Assembly: GCF_003438995.1 (NCBI RefSeq)
Contig: NZ_QSUN01000005.1
Coordinates: 124,001-188,000, forward strand
From: Bacteroides sp. OM05-12
GTDB lineage: Bacteria > Bacteroidota > Bacteroidia > Bacteroidales > Bacteroidaceae
Direction of reading: 5' to 3'
Length of the DNA stretch: 64,000 nt
This document shows, piece by piece, positions 26,587 through 34,080 of this stretch. How positions within the stretch are numbered: position 1 is the first letter of the stretch; each line of letters starts with the position of its first letter. The notes beneath the pieces were generated by a model. That model was not told where the DNA came from and searched no databases. It saw only the letters and a program-made list of their open reading frames with translations. Made by a program: the position numbers and the translations under genes.

Positions 26587-26949
26587 CTATTTATTTGAGT
26601 CATTAAGAAATAAGTTGGCGAGGAAATTAACCATCGGGTTTATGAATAACTTCTTTCTGAAAAAATAGGCGATTGCCATTAACAAGAATGTTATTCCGGC
26701 TATAATGACAAAACTGTATTGTAATCCGCCAACTATGGGAGCGAGAAAGTGGGCGAAAGCAAATAATAGATAAAACAGGGCTATCATTCCCAATACGACA
26801 AGAATCAGCACCATTGTAAAGGTGGAGATGAGAATTGTCATCTTTTCTACAATTTCCAGTTTGGTATAATCCTTTTGTAGGATAATATACTTTTTAATGT
26901 CAGCATATAACTGCTGTAGGTTATCTATATTTTGGTCGTCTGAGAACAT
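26587..26949 (-). CDS. Holin-X-like small membrane protein
   Basis: The 120-residue protein has an N-terminal amphipathic helix (NIDNLQQLYADIKKYIILQK) and two hydrophobic segments at about 40-65 and 70-95 (VLGMIALFYLLFAFAHFLAP). This is the layout of the putative Actinobacterial Holin-X (PF07332) family. In Bacteroides the family is chromosomal and not linked to phage, so holin activity is unlikely. The frame can be extended to 26979, but the ATG at 26949 starts the conserved part. It is followed by the 85-residue gene. Confidence 0.75.
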   Translation of the reverse strand: MFSDDQNIDNLQQLYADIKKYIILQKDYTKLEIVEKMTILISTFTMVLILVVLGMIALFYLLFAFAHFLAPIVGGLQYSFVIIAGITFLLMAIAYFFRKKLFINPMVNFLANLFLNDSNK

Positions 26950-26985
26950 TGTTTTGTTATCTATAAGAGTATACAACATAATAAA

Positions 26986-27022
26986 GAGTGTCTAAAAAGA
27001 GATAATCACTTTTTAGACACTC
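26986..27022. terminator. 14-bp hairpin between YtxH and holin-like genes
   Basis: GAGTGTCTAAAAAG (26986-26999) and CTTTTTAGACACTC (27009-27022) pair perfectly with a 9-nt loop. On the minus strand it follows the YtxH gene by 8 bases and may act as a partial terminator or processing site within the unit. Confidence 0.75.
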
Positions 27023-27030
27023 CATTTAAT

Positions 27031-27234
27031 TCATTCTTCACCTTTAATTTCGGATGCGATCTGATCGACCAACTCGTCCATTTCGTTACGATTTAATTTG
27101 ATTCCTTTTTTACGAAGGATTTCAACGATTCTTGCACGAGTGTCTTCTCCTTTCTCTGGAGCAAATAAGATACCAAGGGCAGCTCCTACGGCAGCTCCGC
27201 CTAAAAATGCTGCTAATACACTTAAACTTTTCAT
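27031..27234 (-). CDS. YtxH domain protein
   Basis: A 67-residue protein with a glycine/alanine-rich helix (AFLGGAAVGAALGILFAPEK) followed by GEDTRARI, the hallmark of YtxH general-stress-type proteins. The remainder is a charged amphipathic helix. It probably sits at the inner membrane. It heads the three-gene minus-strand unit; a -7 box TAGATTTG on the minus strand lies at 27258-27265. Confidence 0.85.
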   Translation of the reverse strand: MKSLSVLAAFLGGAAVGAALGILFAPEKGEDTRARIVEILRKKGIKLNRNEMDELVDQIASEIKGEE

Positions 27235-27402
27235 AATTTTTTTGTTTTGAGTTTCTACAAATCTAACGAATTTATCGTGAAGTTGTTCGATTGTTAAGTT
27301 ATTTTTTATAAATAATGAGTTGCTAACAGATGAATCTATAAATTCGTGACTTCGGTTAAATAAATTTAACCTGTTTAATCGTTCTCTCTATTGAATATAG
27401 CG

Positions 27403-27410
27403 TACTTTTG
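27403..27410 (+). promoter_or_regulatory. Promoter -7 element of SDR gene
   Basis: TACTTTTG lies 26 bases before the SDR start codon; the -33 element is weak. Confidence 0.5.
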
Positions 27411-27435
27411 CCATATTTAATAATGTTAGAAAATC

Positions 27436-28203
27436 ATGAAGGATAAAATAGTATTAATAACAGGTGCAACAAGCGGTATTGGCGAAGGCTGTGCGCGCAA
27501 GTTTGCCTCACAAGGAGCTAATCTTATTCTGAATGGAAGAAACATTCAGAAGTTGGATGCTTTGAAAGCAGATTTAGAGAACCGCTTTGGTGTCCGGATA
27601 TTACTTTTGCCTTTTGATGTACGTGACCGCGAAGCTGCTACGACAGCGATTGCTTCTTTATCGGGTAAATGGGCTGACATTGATATTCTGGTAAATAATG
27701 CCGGTTTGGTTATTGGTGTAGATAAAGAATTTGAAGGTAATCTGGATGAATGGGATATTGTTATCGATACGAATGTGAAAGGATTGCTTGCTATGACACG
27801 CCTTGTTGTACCGGGTATGGTAAAGCGTGGACGCGGACATATTATTAACATCGGCTCTATTGCCGGAGATGCCGCATATCCCGGCGGAAGTGTGTATTGT
27901 GCAACAAAAGCTGCTGTGAAAGCCCTTTCCGACGGACTTCGCATTGATTTAGTGGATACACCCTTGCGTGTGACAAATATAAAGCCCGGTATGGTGGAAA
28001 CAAATTTTACGGTGGTGCGTTATCGTGGTGATAAAGAGCGTGCCGATGAATTTTATAAGGGTATCAGACCGTTGACCGGTGATGATATTGCCGAAACGGT
28101 TTATTTTGCAGCTTCTGTTCCCGAACATATTCAAATTGCAGAAGTGTTAGTTATGCCTACCCATCAGGCTACCGGTACGATTTCGTATAAAAAGATAGAT
28201 TGA
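27436..28203 (+). CDS. SDR family NADP-dependent oxidoreductase, YdfG-like
   Basis: The 255-residue classical short-chain dehydrogenase has the cofactor loop TGATSGIGEG at about residues 8-17, an NNAG motif near 86, the catalytic Ser in NIGSIAGDAAY near 140, and the YCATK tyrosine and lysine near 154. An Arg after the second strand (LNGRN) suggests preference for NADP. Closest known relatives (YdfG) oxidise L-allo-threonine and 3-hydroxy acids. It is followed 46 bases later by the SPOR lipoprotein gene. Confidence 0.88.
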   Translation: MKDKIVLITGATSGIGEGCARKFASQGANLILNGRNIQKLDALKADLENRFGVRILLLPFDVRDREAATTAIASLSGKWADIDILVNNAGLVIGVDKEFEGNLDEWDIVIDTNVKGLLAMTRLVVPGMVKRGRGHIINIGSIAGDAAYPGGSVYCATKAAVKALSDGLRIDLVDTPLRVTNIKPGMVETNFTVVRYRGDKERADEFYKGIRPLTGDDIAETVYFAASVPEHIQIAEVLVMPTHQATGTISYKKID

Positions 28204-28249
28204 ATAATAGTTGAATAAGGTAAAATATTAATTAAAGCAGAGAATAGAT

Positions 28250-28747
28250 ATGAAAAAGTTAGCGATTTTAGGTGTCGGACTTTGTGTAGTGCTGGCATTT
28301 ACCTCTTGTAAGTCTAGTGAAAGTGCGTATAAGAAAGCGTATGAGAAAGCAAAACAACAAGAATTGGCAGAACCGGAAGTTACGGCTCCTGTAGAAGTTG
28401 CTCCGGTGGTAACGGCTCCGGTTGAAGCTCCTAAAACTACTTCGACAGCTTCCGTACGTGAAGAGAAAGTGACAGTAGTGACCGGTGACGCAAACGGATT
28501 GAAGAATTACAGTGTTGTTTGCGGAAGTTTTGGCTTGAAAGCAAATGCCGAGAGTTTGAAGGATTTCTTAGACGGACAAGGATATAATGCAATTATTGCA
28601 TTCAATGCGGATAAAGCGATGTATCGTGTGATTGTCAATACATTTGATGACAAAGCGTCTGCTGCCAATGCAAGAGATGCATTCAAAGCAAAATATCCGA
28701 ATCGTGAAGATTTCCAAGGTTCTTGGATCTTATATCGCGTATATTAA
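28250..28747 (+). CDS. SPOR domain lipoprotein
   Basis: The 165-residue protein has a lipobox (LAFTSCK, Cys about residue 20), a proline/valine-rich linker (about 40-75, repeats of VTAPVEVAP), and a C-terminal SPOR domain (YSVVCGSFGLKANAESLKDF to WILYRVY). SPOR domains bind denuded glycan strands of septal peptidoglycan, so it probably acts at the division site in the periplasm. It may be co-transcribed with the SDR gene, though no functional link is known. Confidence 0.88.
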   Translation: MKKLAILGVGLCVVLAFTSCKSSESAYKKAYEKAKQQELAEPEVTAPVEVAPVVTAPVEAPKTTSTASVREEKVTVVTGDANGLKNYSVVCGSFGLKANAESLKDFLDGQGYNAIIAFNADKAMYRVIVNTFDDKASAANARDAFKAKYPNREDFQGSWILYRVY

Positions 28748-28762
28748 TAAAGGGATTAGGTT

Positions 28763-28792
28763 CCGGTGGTAAGAGTTTTTTCTTATCACCGG
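28763..28792 (+). terminator. Hairpin after SPOR gene
   Basis: CCGGTGGTAAGA (28763-28774) pairs with TCTTATCACCGG (28781-28792), with one wobble. The T-run lies in the loop rather than after the stem, so it may be a processing or transcript-end structure before the tRNA rather than a canonical terminator. Confidence 0.55.
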
Positions 28793-28797
28793 TTCAA

Positions 28798-28885
28798 GGA
28801 AAGATGCCAGAGTGATCGAATGGGGCGGACTCGAAATCCGCTATACGGCTTTGCTGTATCCAGGGTTTGAATCCCTGTCTTTCCG
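28798..28885 (+). tRNA. tRNA-Ser(CGA)
   Basis: The acceptor stem GGAAAGA (28798-28804) pairs with TCTTTCC (28878-28884), with a G discriminator at 28885. The anticodon loop CTCGAAA is closed by GCGGA/TCCGC and gives anticodon CGA. A long variable arm (TACGGCTTTGCTGTA) and the T arm CAGGG/CCCTG complete a class II serine tRNA of 88 nt. CCA is not encoded. The stretch from 28748 to 29137 otherwise holds only hairpins and the promoter of the AraC gene. Confidence 0.93.
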
Positions 28886-28911
28886 CTTTTAATATTGAAA
28901 AACAATAAGTT

Positions 28912-28949
28912 ATGGAGATGGAACTTGTGGGTTCTATCTCCATTTTTAT
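28912..28949 (+). terminator. Terminator of tRNA-Ser
   Basis: ATGGAGAT-GAAC and GTTC-ATCTCCAT pair around TTGTGG, followed by TTTTTATT. Confidence 0.8.
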
Positions 28950-29108
28950 TATGAGCATTTATTGGAAACATACTTCTTATGAGTGGTTTTAGCAAGAATG
29001 TTTAGAATATGTTTAGAGAATAATCAGTGTTCGCTAAATACAGTTTTATAAATATTCTTCTGATGTAAAAATGAGCTTTACAGCAAATAATATACGAAAC
29101 TAACGCGT

Positions 29109-29116
29109 TATATTTG
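29109..29116 (+). promoter_or_regulatory. Promoter -7 element of AraC gene
   Basis: TATATTTG lies 22 bases before the start codon; no clear TTTG is seen at -33. Confidence 0.5.
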
Positions 29117-29137
29117 CAAAAATAAAAAGCTAATGAT

Positions 29138-29950
29138 ATGGAACAATTAGATGTATTCGATTGCTCGAATGTGCTTATAGCGTGTTATTTTACTGATGAT
29201 CGGGGATGTGCTCACGAAAACCGGGAACATACGCTTATTTACTTGTGTTCCGGAGAATTGGAAATAGAGGAACGTGGAAAGAAAACTATTTTGCATCCTG
29301 GAGATTGCGCCTTTATGCGACGTGACAATCGAATGTGGTTACATAAAAGAGTCAAGGAAGGTAAACCGTATCGTTCTGTTGTACTGAAGTTTTCAAGGGC
29401 TTTTCTTCGAGAATTTTATCAAACACTTGGTCGGCAACAAGTTCCGACAGATTCTAAACGAGAAAAAGTAAGTCTGCGTGTATTGCCGAAAAACAGATTG
29501 GATATACAATCATTGTTTGGATCGGTTATTCCGTATTTTGATGCGGGTAAGAAACCTTCAGAGGAGGTTTTGAAACTGAAGATGATTGAAGGAGTCTATG
29601 TCTTGCTCAATACAGACAGGAATTTCTACGCTTCTTTATTTGATTTTGTAGAACCTTGGAAGATTGATATTATTGATTACCTGAATGAAAATTACATGTG
29701 TGATCTTTCCATGAATGAAATTGCAAGTTACACAGGACGTAGTCTGGCTACATTCAAAAGAGATTTTGCCAAAGTGAGCGATTTAACACCCCAAAAATGG
29801 ATTATCAAACGACGTCTTGAAGCAGCACATGATTTAATTAAATCAGGGAAAAAGAAAGTTACCGAAGCCTGTTTCGATGTGGGATTTAAGAACTTGTCTC
29901 ATTTTTCCAGAGTATATAAGGAAACCTACGGTGTTGCACCGTCATGGTAG
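29138..29950 (+). CDS. AraC family transcriptional regulator
   Basis: The 270-residue protein has a cupin-like N-terminal sensor (GELEIEERGKKTILHPGDCAFMRRD near 50-75) and a C-terminal double HTH (LSMNEIASYTGRSLATFKRDF and KKVTEACFDVGFKNLSHFSRVYKETYG). The layout matches ExsA/YqhC-like regulators of Bacteroides. It is encoded upstream of, and in the same direction as, the cupin/decarboxylase, flavodoxin and hydrolase genes, which it probably controls; a 117-base gap leaves room for an operator. The inducer is unknown. Confidence 0.85.
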   Translation: MEQLDVFDCSNVLIACYFTDDRGCAHENREHTLIYLCSGELEIEERGKKTILHPGDCAFMRRDNRMWLHKRVKEGKPYRSVVLKFSRAFLREFYQTLGRQQVPTDSKREKVSLRVLPKNRLDIQSLFGSVIPYFDAGKKPSEEVLKLKMIEGVYVLLNTDRNFYASLFDFVEPWKIDIIDYLNENYMCDLSMNEIASYTGRSLATFKRDFAKVSDLTPQKWIIKRRLEAAHDLIKSGKKKVTEACFDVGFKNLSHFSRVYKETYGVAPSW

Positions 29951-30067
29951 AATGAATCTTTCAATAAAAAATGAGCTTTTTGGCAAATATCGTAAGACTC
30001 TTTTGGCGTTTTATCATGAAAGTTAAACATTGATCATTGTGAATGTCTGATTTAAAAATCGTATGAT

Positions 30068-30898
30068 ATGAAAATAAGAGTAACTTCATTCGTTTTATTA
30101 TTAATTTTAATATTTCCTGTAATGGTAAGATCACAAGTTAAAATCCAGCAAACGGTCGGGCATGATGCACTCGGCGATTTTGCACCCGAGTTTGCGCGTC
30201 TCAATGACGACATTCTTTTCGGAGAAGTGTGGAGTCGAAATGACCTTCTTTCTCTCCGGGATCGTTCTGTAGTAACTGTTGTTGCGCTTATGGCACAAGG
30301 ACTGACCGATTCTTCGTTTAAGTATCATCTTGAATCGGCAAAAAAGAACGGAGTAACAAAAGATGAAATAGCGGAAATCCTCACTCATGCCGCTTTTTAT
30401 GTGGGGTGGCCTAAAGCGTGGGCGGCTTTCCGTATGGCAAAGGAGGTATGGACCGGTGATGCTGAAAGTATCGCTATTGATTCACTTAATGCGTATGCAC
30501 AATCTATTATTTTTCCGGTTGGTAAACCGAATGATGCCTATGCTAAATATTTCATCGGGAAAAGCTATCTCGCACCTATTGTGGCGACAGGTGTTCCCAT
30601 CGCTAATGTTACTTTTGAACCGGGTTGCCGTAACAATTGGCATATACACCACGCTACTAAAGGCGGCGGACAAACACTCGTATGTGTTGGGGGTCGCGGT
30701 TATTATCAGGAATGGGGAAAGGAACCGGTAGAGCTATTGCCCGGTGATGCTGTTCATATTCCGGCAGATGTAAAACATTGGCATGGAGCAGCTCCTGACA
30801 GTTGGTTCTCTCATCTTGCCATAGAGGTTCCCGGTGAGAATAGTAGTAATGAATGGCTTGAGCCTGTTAATGATAAAGAATATTTTAAATTAAAATAA
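30068..30898 (+). CDS. Carboxymuconolactone decarboxylase-cupin fusion, secreted
   Basis: The N-terminus looks like a signal peptide (LLLILIFPVMVRSQ). Residues about 35-125 form an AhpD/CMD-type helical domain (DRSVVTVVALMAQGLTDSSF, then VTKDEIAEILTHAAFYVGWP) without a CxxC pair, so it is not an AhpD peroxidase. Residues about 155-270 form a cupin with metal ligands in NNWHIHHATKGG and DVKHWHGA. Such fusions are found beside AraC regulators and flavodoxins in many gut bacteria. The substrate is unknown. The next gene starts one base after this stop codon, so they form an operon. Confidence 0.82.
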   Translation: MKIRVTSFVLLLILIFPVMVRSQVKIQQTVGHDALGDFAPEFARLNDDILFGEVWSRNDLLSLRDRSVVTVVALMAQGLTDSSFKYHLESAKKNGVTKDEIAEILTHAAFYVGWPKAWAAFRMAKEVWTGDAESIAIDSLNAYAQSIIFPVGKPNDAYAKYFIGKSYLAPIVATGVPIANVTFEPGCRNNWHIHHATKGGGQTLVCVGGRGYYQEWGKEPVELLPGDAVHIPADVKHWHGAAPDSWFSHLAIEVPGENSSNEWLEPVNDKEYFKLK

Positions 30899-30899
30899 G

Positions 30900-31466
30900 A
30901 TGAAACATATAATATTGATATTTATGAGCCTTATCTGTTTTAGCTGTTCGTCAAAAGCACAGAAACAAACAGCAGATATTAACGCACAGTCCGACAAGAG
31001 AATTCTTGTCGCCTATTTCTCTTGTACCGGAACCACTGAAAAGACGGCAGATGCCATTGGTAAAGCGGTTGGTGGAAAGCTCTATCGGATTACTCCGGCC
31101 GAAGCCTATACATCGGCAGATCTTGATTGGAACAATAAGGCAAGCCGAAGTTCAGTTGAAATGACTACTGAAAACTCACGTCCGGAGTTAGGCGGTGAGC
31201 AGATTGACATTGAGGATTACGATGTAGTATTTCTCGGCTATCCGATATGGTGGGATTTGTGTCCGCGTCCTGTCAACACATTCCTTGAAAAGTATGACTT
31301 TTCCGGTAAGACTGTTATCCTGTTTGCTACTTCTGGAGGAAGTTCAATAACCAATAGTGTAAAACAGCTCAAGAAACTTTATCCAAAGATCGTATGGGGA
31401 GAAAGCCGATTACTTAACGGAGGTGTCAAGCAAGCCGGAGAATGGGCGAAACAAGTGATTGAATAG
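30900..31466 (+). CDS. Lipoprotein flavodoxin
   Basis: The 188-residue protein has a lipobox-like SLICFSCSS (Cys about 16), then a Flavodoxin_4 fold. The phosphate loop is AYFSCTGTTEKTADAI near residue 37, and GYPIWWDLCPRPVNTFL near 112 and FATSGGSSI near 138 contact the flavin. It may be a membrane-anchored, periplasmic FMN protein, which is unusual for flavodoxins. It is in the operon with the CMD-cupin gene. Confidence 0.83.
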   Translation: MKHIILIFMSLICFSCSSKAQKQTADINAQSDKRILVAYFSCTGTTEKTADAIGKAVGGKLYRITPAEAYTSADLDWNNKASRSSVEMTTENSRPELGGEQIDIEDYDVVFLGYPIWWDLCPRPVNTFLEKYDFSGKTVILFATSGGSSITNSVKQLKKLYPKIVWGESRLLNGGVKQAGEWAKQVIE

Positions 31467-31658
31467 TCTTGTGGAAGAACTTTGCGTCGCCGTGGATTTC
31501 TCATGATAGTTGCATTGGCTACCTACCGGACTTGATTAGTTTTCTGCTTATTGGAGATCGTTATAATGCCGAATAGCAGAAATAGGTAGAACGAAAAAAT
31601 CAGCAAAAAAGGTAACTTAATCCGTGATTTGTTTAATATCGGAGCAGATAAACTGTAC

Positions 31659-31666
31659 TACCTTTG
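31659..31666 (+). promoter_or_regulatory. Promoter -7 element before RibD-like remnant
   Basis: TACCTTTG is preceded by TTTA at 31632-31635. Transcription would begin near 31673, so the coding start is the ATG at 31698, not an earlier in-frame start. Confidence 0.5.
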
Positions 31667-31697
31667 TTCCATATTATTAATTAAACAACAAAAAGAT

Positions 31698-31967
31698 ATG
31701 AAACCTTACATTATCAGTCATATGATGACATCTGTTGATGGCCGTATCGACTGCCCAATGGTTGGGCAACTGAGTACAGACGAATATTACATTGCATTAG
31801 AAAAACTTGGCTCTTGTTCAAAACTGTCAGGACGTGTAACCACTGCATTGGAATGTTCGGTAGTAAAAGAGGAAGGAACCCCGATGGTGGGAAAAAAGAT
31901 TGGCGGAAAATCGGTACATGTTGCCCGGCAGTCAGATATAGTCTGGTTACGCTACAAAATGAAATGA
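31698..31967 (+). pseudogene. Internally deleted RibD-C/dihydrofolate reductase-like gene
   Basis: The 89-residue frame begins exactly like the RibD_C family (MKPYIISHMMTSVDGRIDCP, then ALEKLGSCSKLSGRVTT) and ends with VWLRYKMK, which resembles the last strand of the same family. Full-length members have about 220-230 residues, so roughly 130 internal residues appear to be missing. The NADPH-binding core is gone, making activity unlikely. It keeps its promoter and an intact frame. It lies between the flavodoxin and alpha/beta hydrolase genes. The family assignment is from the N-terminus; the deletion model is inference. Confidence 0.65.
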
Positions 31968-31983
31968 AACTAATTATGTAAAA

Positions 31984-33057
31984 ATGATGAAGATACAGAC
32001 AATTGCCATCCTGACGTTTCTAACCTTTACAAACGTCATAGCATCAGAAATAACAACGGTAAAGGATATAAAATCAATTGATATGGATACATTAGAATTA
32101 ACGCAAGAGTGGGATAAGAGATTTCCGCAGAGCGACAAAGTGGAACACTCTAAAATAACCTTCCATAACCGCTACGGTATTACGCTTGCCGCAGACTTGT
32201 ATAAACCGAAAAATACGCAAGGACGTCTGGCTGCTATTGCGGTAAGCGGTCCTTACGGAGCTGTGAAAGAGCAGGTTTCAGGCCGTTACGCACAGATTCT
32301 TGCCGAGCGTGGCTTCTTAACCATTGCATTTGATCCTTCGTTCTACGGAGAGAGCAGTGGTACACCCCGTTACCTCACTTCGCCCGAGATTAGCACGGAA
32401 GATTTCAGTGCGGCAGTCGATTATCTGACTATCCGTGATGATGTAGATCCGGAACGTATCGGCATCCTTGGTATTTGCGGTTGGGGTGGTTTCGCCCTCA
32501 ATGCCGCGGCTAATGACCCGCGCATCAAGGCTACAGTAACCTCGACCATGTACGACATGAGCCGTGTGAATGCCAACGGGTATTTCGATACCATGAGTGC
32601 AGATGACCGTTACAGGTTGCGTGAACAACTCAATGCGCAGCGCACCGAAGATTATCGCAACGGCAGTTATGAACGCAACGGTGGTGTGGTAGATCCTGTT
32701 CCTGAAGATGCCCCGCTTTTTGTTCGTCAGTATCACGACTATTATAAAACGGCGAGGGGATATCACCGTCGTTCGCCCAATTCCAACGAGGGAATCAGTA
32801 AGACCAGTTCTTTGGCATTTATCAATATGCCGCTCCTTACTTATATCGGTGAAATACGCAGTGCCGTCCTGATGGTACATGGAGCTGAAGCTCATTCACG
32901 GTATTTCAGTGAGGATGCCTACAAACGGTTGATGGGTGATAATAAAGAACTTTTGATTATTCCCGGTGCCAATCATGTCGATCTATATGATAACCTTGAT
33001 GTAATACCTTTCGATAAGATAGACGAATTCTTTAAGGAAGCCTTGAAAGGAAAATAA
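31984..33057 (+). CDS. Secreted alpha/beta hydrolase with Cys nucleophile
   Basis: The 357-residue protein has a short signal peptide (ending near VIAS) and a YcjY/dienelactone-hydrolase-like alpha/beta fold. The nucleophile elbow is ILGICGWGG near residue 160, with Cys in place of Ser, as in dienelactone hydrolase. The oxyanion region is VSGPYGAVKEQ near 85, and the histidine is in PGANHVDLYD near 335. The substrate is unknown. It follows the RibD-like remnant by 16 bases. A terminator-like hairpin lies at 33086-33120. Confidence 0.8.
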   Translation: MMKIQTIAILTFLTFTNVIASEITTVKDIKSIDMDTLELTQEWDKRFPQSDKVEHSKITFHNRYGITLAADLYKPKNTQGRLAAIAVSGPYGAVKEQVSGRYAQILAERGFLTIAFDPSFYGESSGTPRYLTSPEISTEDFSAAVDYLTIRDDVDPERIGILGICGWGGFALNAAANDPRIKATVTSTMYDMSRVNANGYFDTMSADDRYRLREQLNAQRTEDYRNGSYERNGGVVDPVPEDAPLFVRQYHDYYKTARGYHRRSPNSNEGISKTSSLAFINMPLLTYIGEIRSAVLMVHGAEAHSRYFSEDAYKRLMGDNKELLIIPGANHVDLYDNLDVIPFDKIDEFFKEALKGK

Positions 33058-33085
33058 ACACTGAACTTCCGAACAAAGCAAATTG

Positions 33086-33120
33086 AGCCTCGCAACAAAG
33101 ACGTTGTGGGGCTTTACTTT
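33086..33120 (+). terminator. Terminator of hydrolase gene
   Basis: AGCCTCGCAAC and GTTGTGGGGCT (33103-33113) pair as RNA over 11 bp with two wobbles and a 6-nt loop, followed by TTACTTTT. Confidence 0.7.
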
Positions 33121-33204
33121 TACTTTTGTACCAAACTAATGGATAAAAGCTTATTCTTTTTGAGTAGCAAAGAATTAACTTGGATCAGTTAATGTTTGGA
33201 TGAG

Positions 33205-33431
33205 TACGGTCGATTGTTTGCAAACGATAGGAGTTTGTCATCAATCGACCGTATGTTTGTTTACAAACGTCCTTATGTTTTTTTCAATCAACCTGATGAT
33301 TTTAAAAAACATCGAGGTCATTTTTAGAAATTTCATGCTGTATTTGCATAAATCGAAATTACTTTTTTCTACCTTCACCTTATCACTTTTGCTGTTTTAT
33401 TATTGATTGGTAGCTTGTTGCGGTGAAGGTA
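33205..33431 (+). repeat. Interspersed structured element, copy 2 (short module B)
   Basis: Module A: TACGGTCGATTG (33205-33216), a 25-nt loop, CAATCGACCGTATG (33242-33255), then TTTTTTTCAATCAACCTGAT and AAAACATCGAGG as in copy 1. The long module B is missing. In its place is a hairpin with arms TACCTTCACC (33370-33379) and GGTGAAGGTA (33422-33431), followed by a T-run. It lies in the roughly 1-kb gap from 33058 to 34080, which has no gene. Confidence 0.8.
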
Positions 33432-33473
33432 CTTTTTTAGTTGAGAGTAGAGAAAGCCGATGGTTTACGGATG

Positions 33474-33548
33474 ACACGGATGGAGCTGATGAAGACGGAT
33501 TTCTTTTTATTAATCTGTTATAATCAGCCTAATCAGTGTTATCCGTGT
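33474..33548. repeat. ACACGGAT/ATCCGTGT inverted repeat
   Basis: ACACGGAT (33474-33481) and ATCCGTGT (33541-33548) enclose further partial repeats (GCTGAT, ATCAGC). This kind of ATCCGTGT sequence is common between Bacteroides genes. Confidence 0.55.
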
Positions 33549-33727
33549 ACCAAGTTCTCTAAATCTCTTGTATAAAAAGTTGATCTATATTTTTGCAGTT
33601 CAATTCTGAACTACTTTCACTGTAATCGTTTGTTTATAAATGATTTATGCTCGAATGGTGAAGAGTGAAGGCAAGATGAGTTAAATTACTCAAATAAGCA
33701 AATTAAAGAAAAAACAGGTTGAAAACA

Positions 33728-33793
33728 CCTAAGGGAGCGCTGCCCTACGCCTAAGAGGGTGTTGCCTTACACCTAAGGGAGCGTTACCTTTCG
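33728..33793 (+). repeat. Three 22-bp tandem hairpin repeats
   Basis: Units start at 33728, 33750 and 33772, each with CCTAAG and each able to fold into a small hairpin (AGGG/CCCT in unit 1, AAGG/CCTT in unit 3). A decayed fourth unit may follow. It lies in the gene-free gap before the sulfation operon. Confidence 0.8.
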
Positions 33794-33950
33794 TCCCCTT
33801 GTGCGTAAGCCATCACTTACGGGGGCGATAGATGATGACGTGTGGATGCGCGTAGATTGTTCTATTTCTAAAGAAAGTGTTCTGTTTGAAATATACTTTT
33901 AGTTAAAGTTTTGCATAGTAAAAAGATGTAGTATAATTAATAATCAAATA

Positions 33951-33982
33951 TTTGCATCCTGTTCATTTTTTGTCTACTTTTG
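33951..33982 (+). promoter_or_regulatory. Promoter of sulfate activation operon
   Basis: TTTG (33951-33954) and TACTTTTG (33975-33982) are 20 bases apart. The transcript would begin near 33989 and could cover cysQ to the PCMD gene. Confidence 0.75.
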
Positions 33983-34080
33983 ACGCCTCAATCGAAAAAG
34001 TAGACGGATGAAATGTCTGCTTTTTATTTGTCATTACGCCCTTTATGAAAACTTTTTTTGTTTGTGGCGTTTTTACTAAG

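Noticed and set aside
26587..26949. Holin gene suggesting a prophage
   Set aside because: The neighbours are YtxH and a small chromosomal protein, with no phage structural, lysis or integrase genes. The Holin-X family is widespread outside phage.
28786..28995. 69-residue minus-strand frame
   Set aside because: It lies across tRNA-Ser(CGA) and its terminator and is an artefact of that RNA gene.
33474..33548. ATCCGTGT inverted repeat as a novel element
   Set aside because: Sequences of this kind are frequent between Bacteroides genes, and I see only one decayed copy here.
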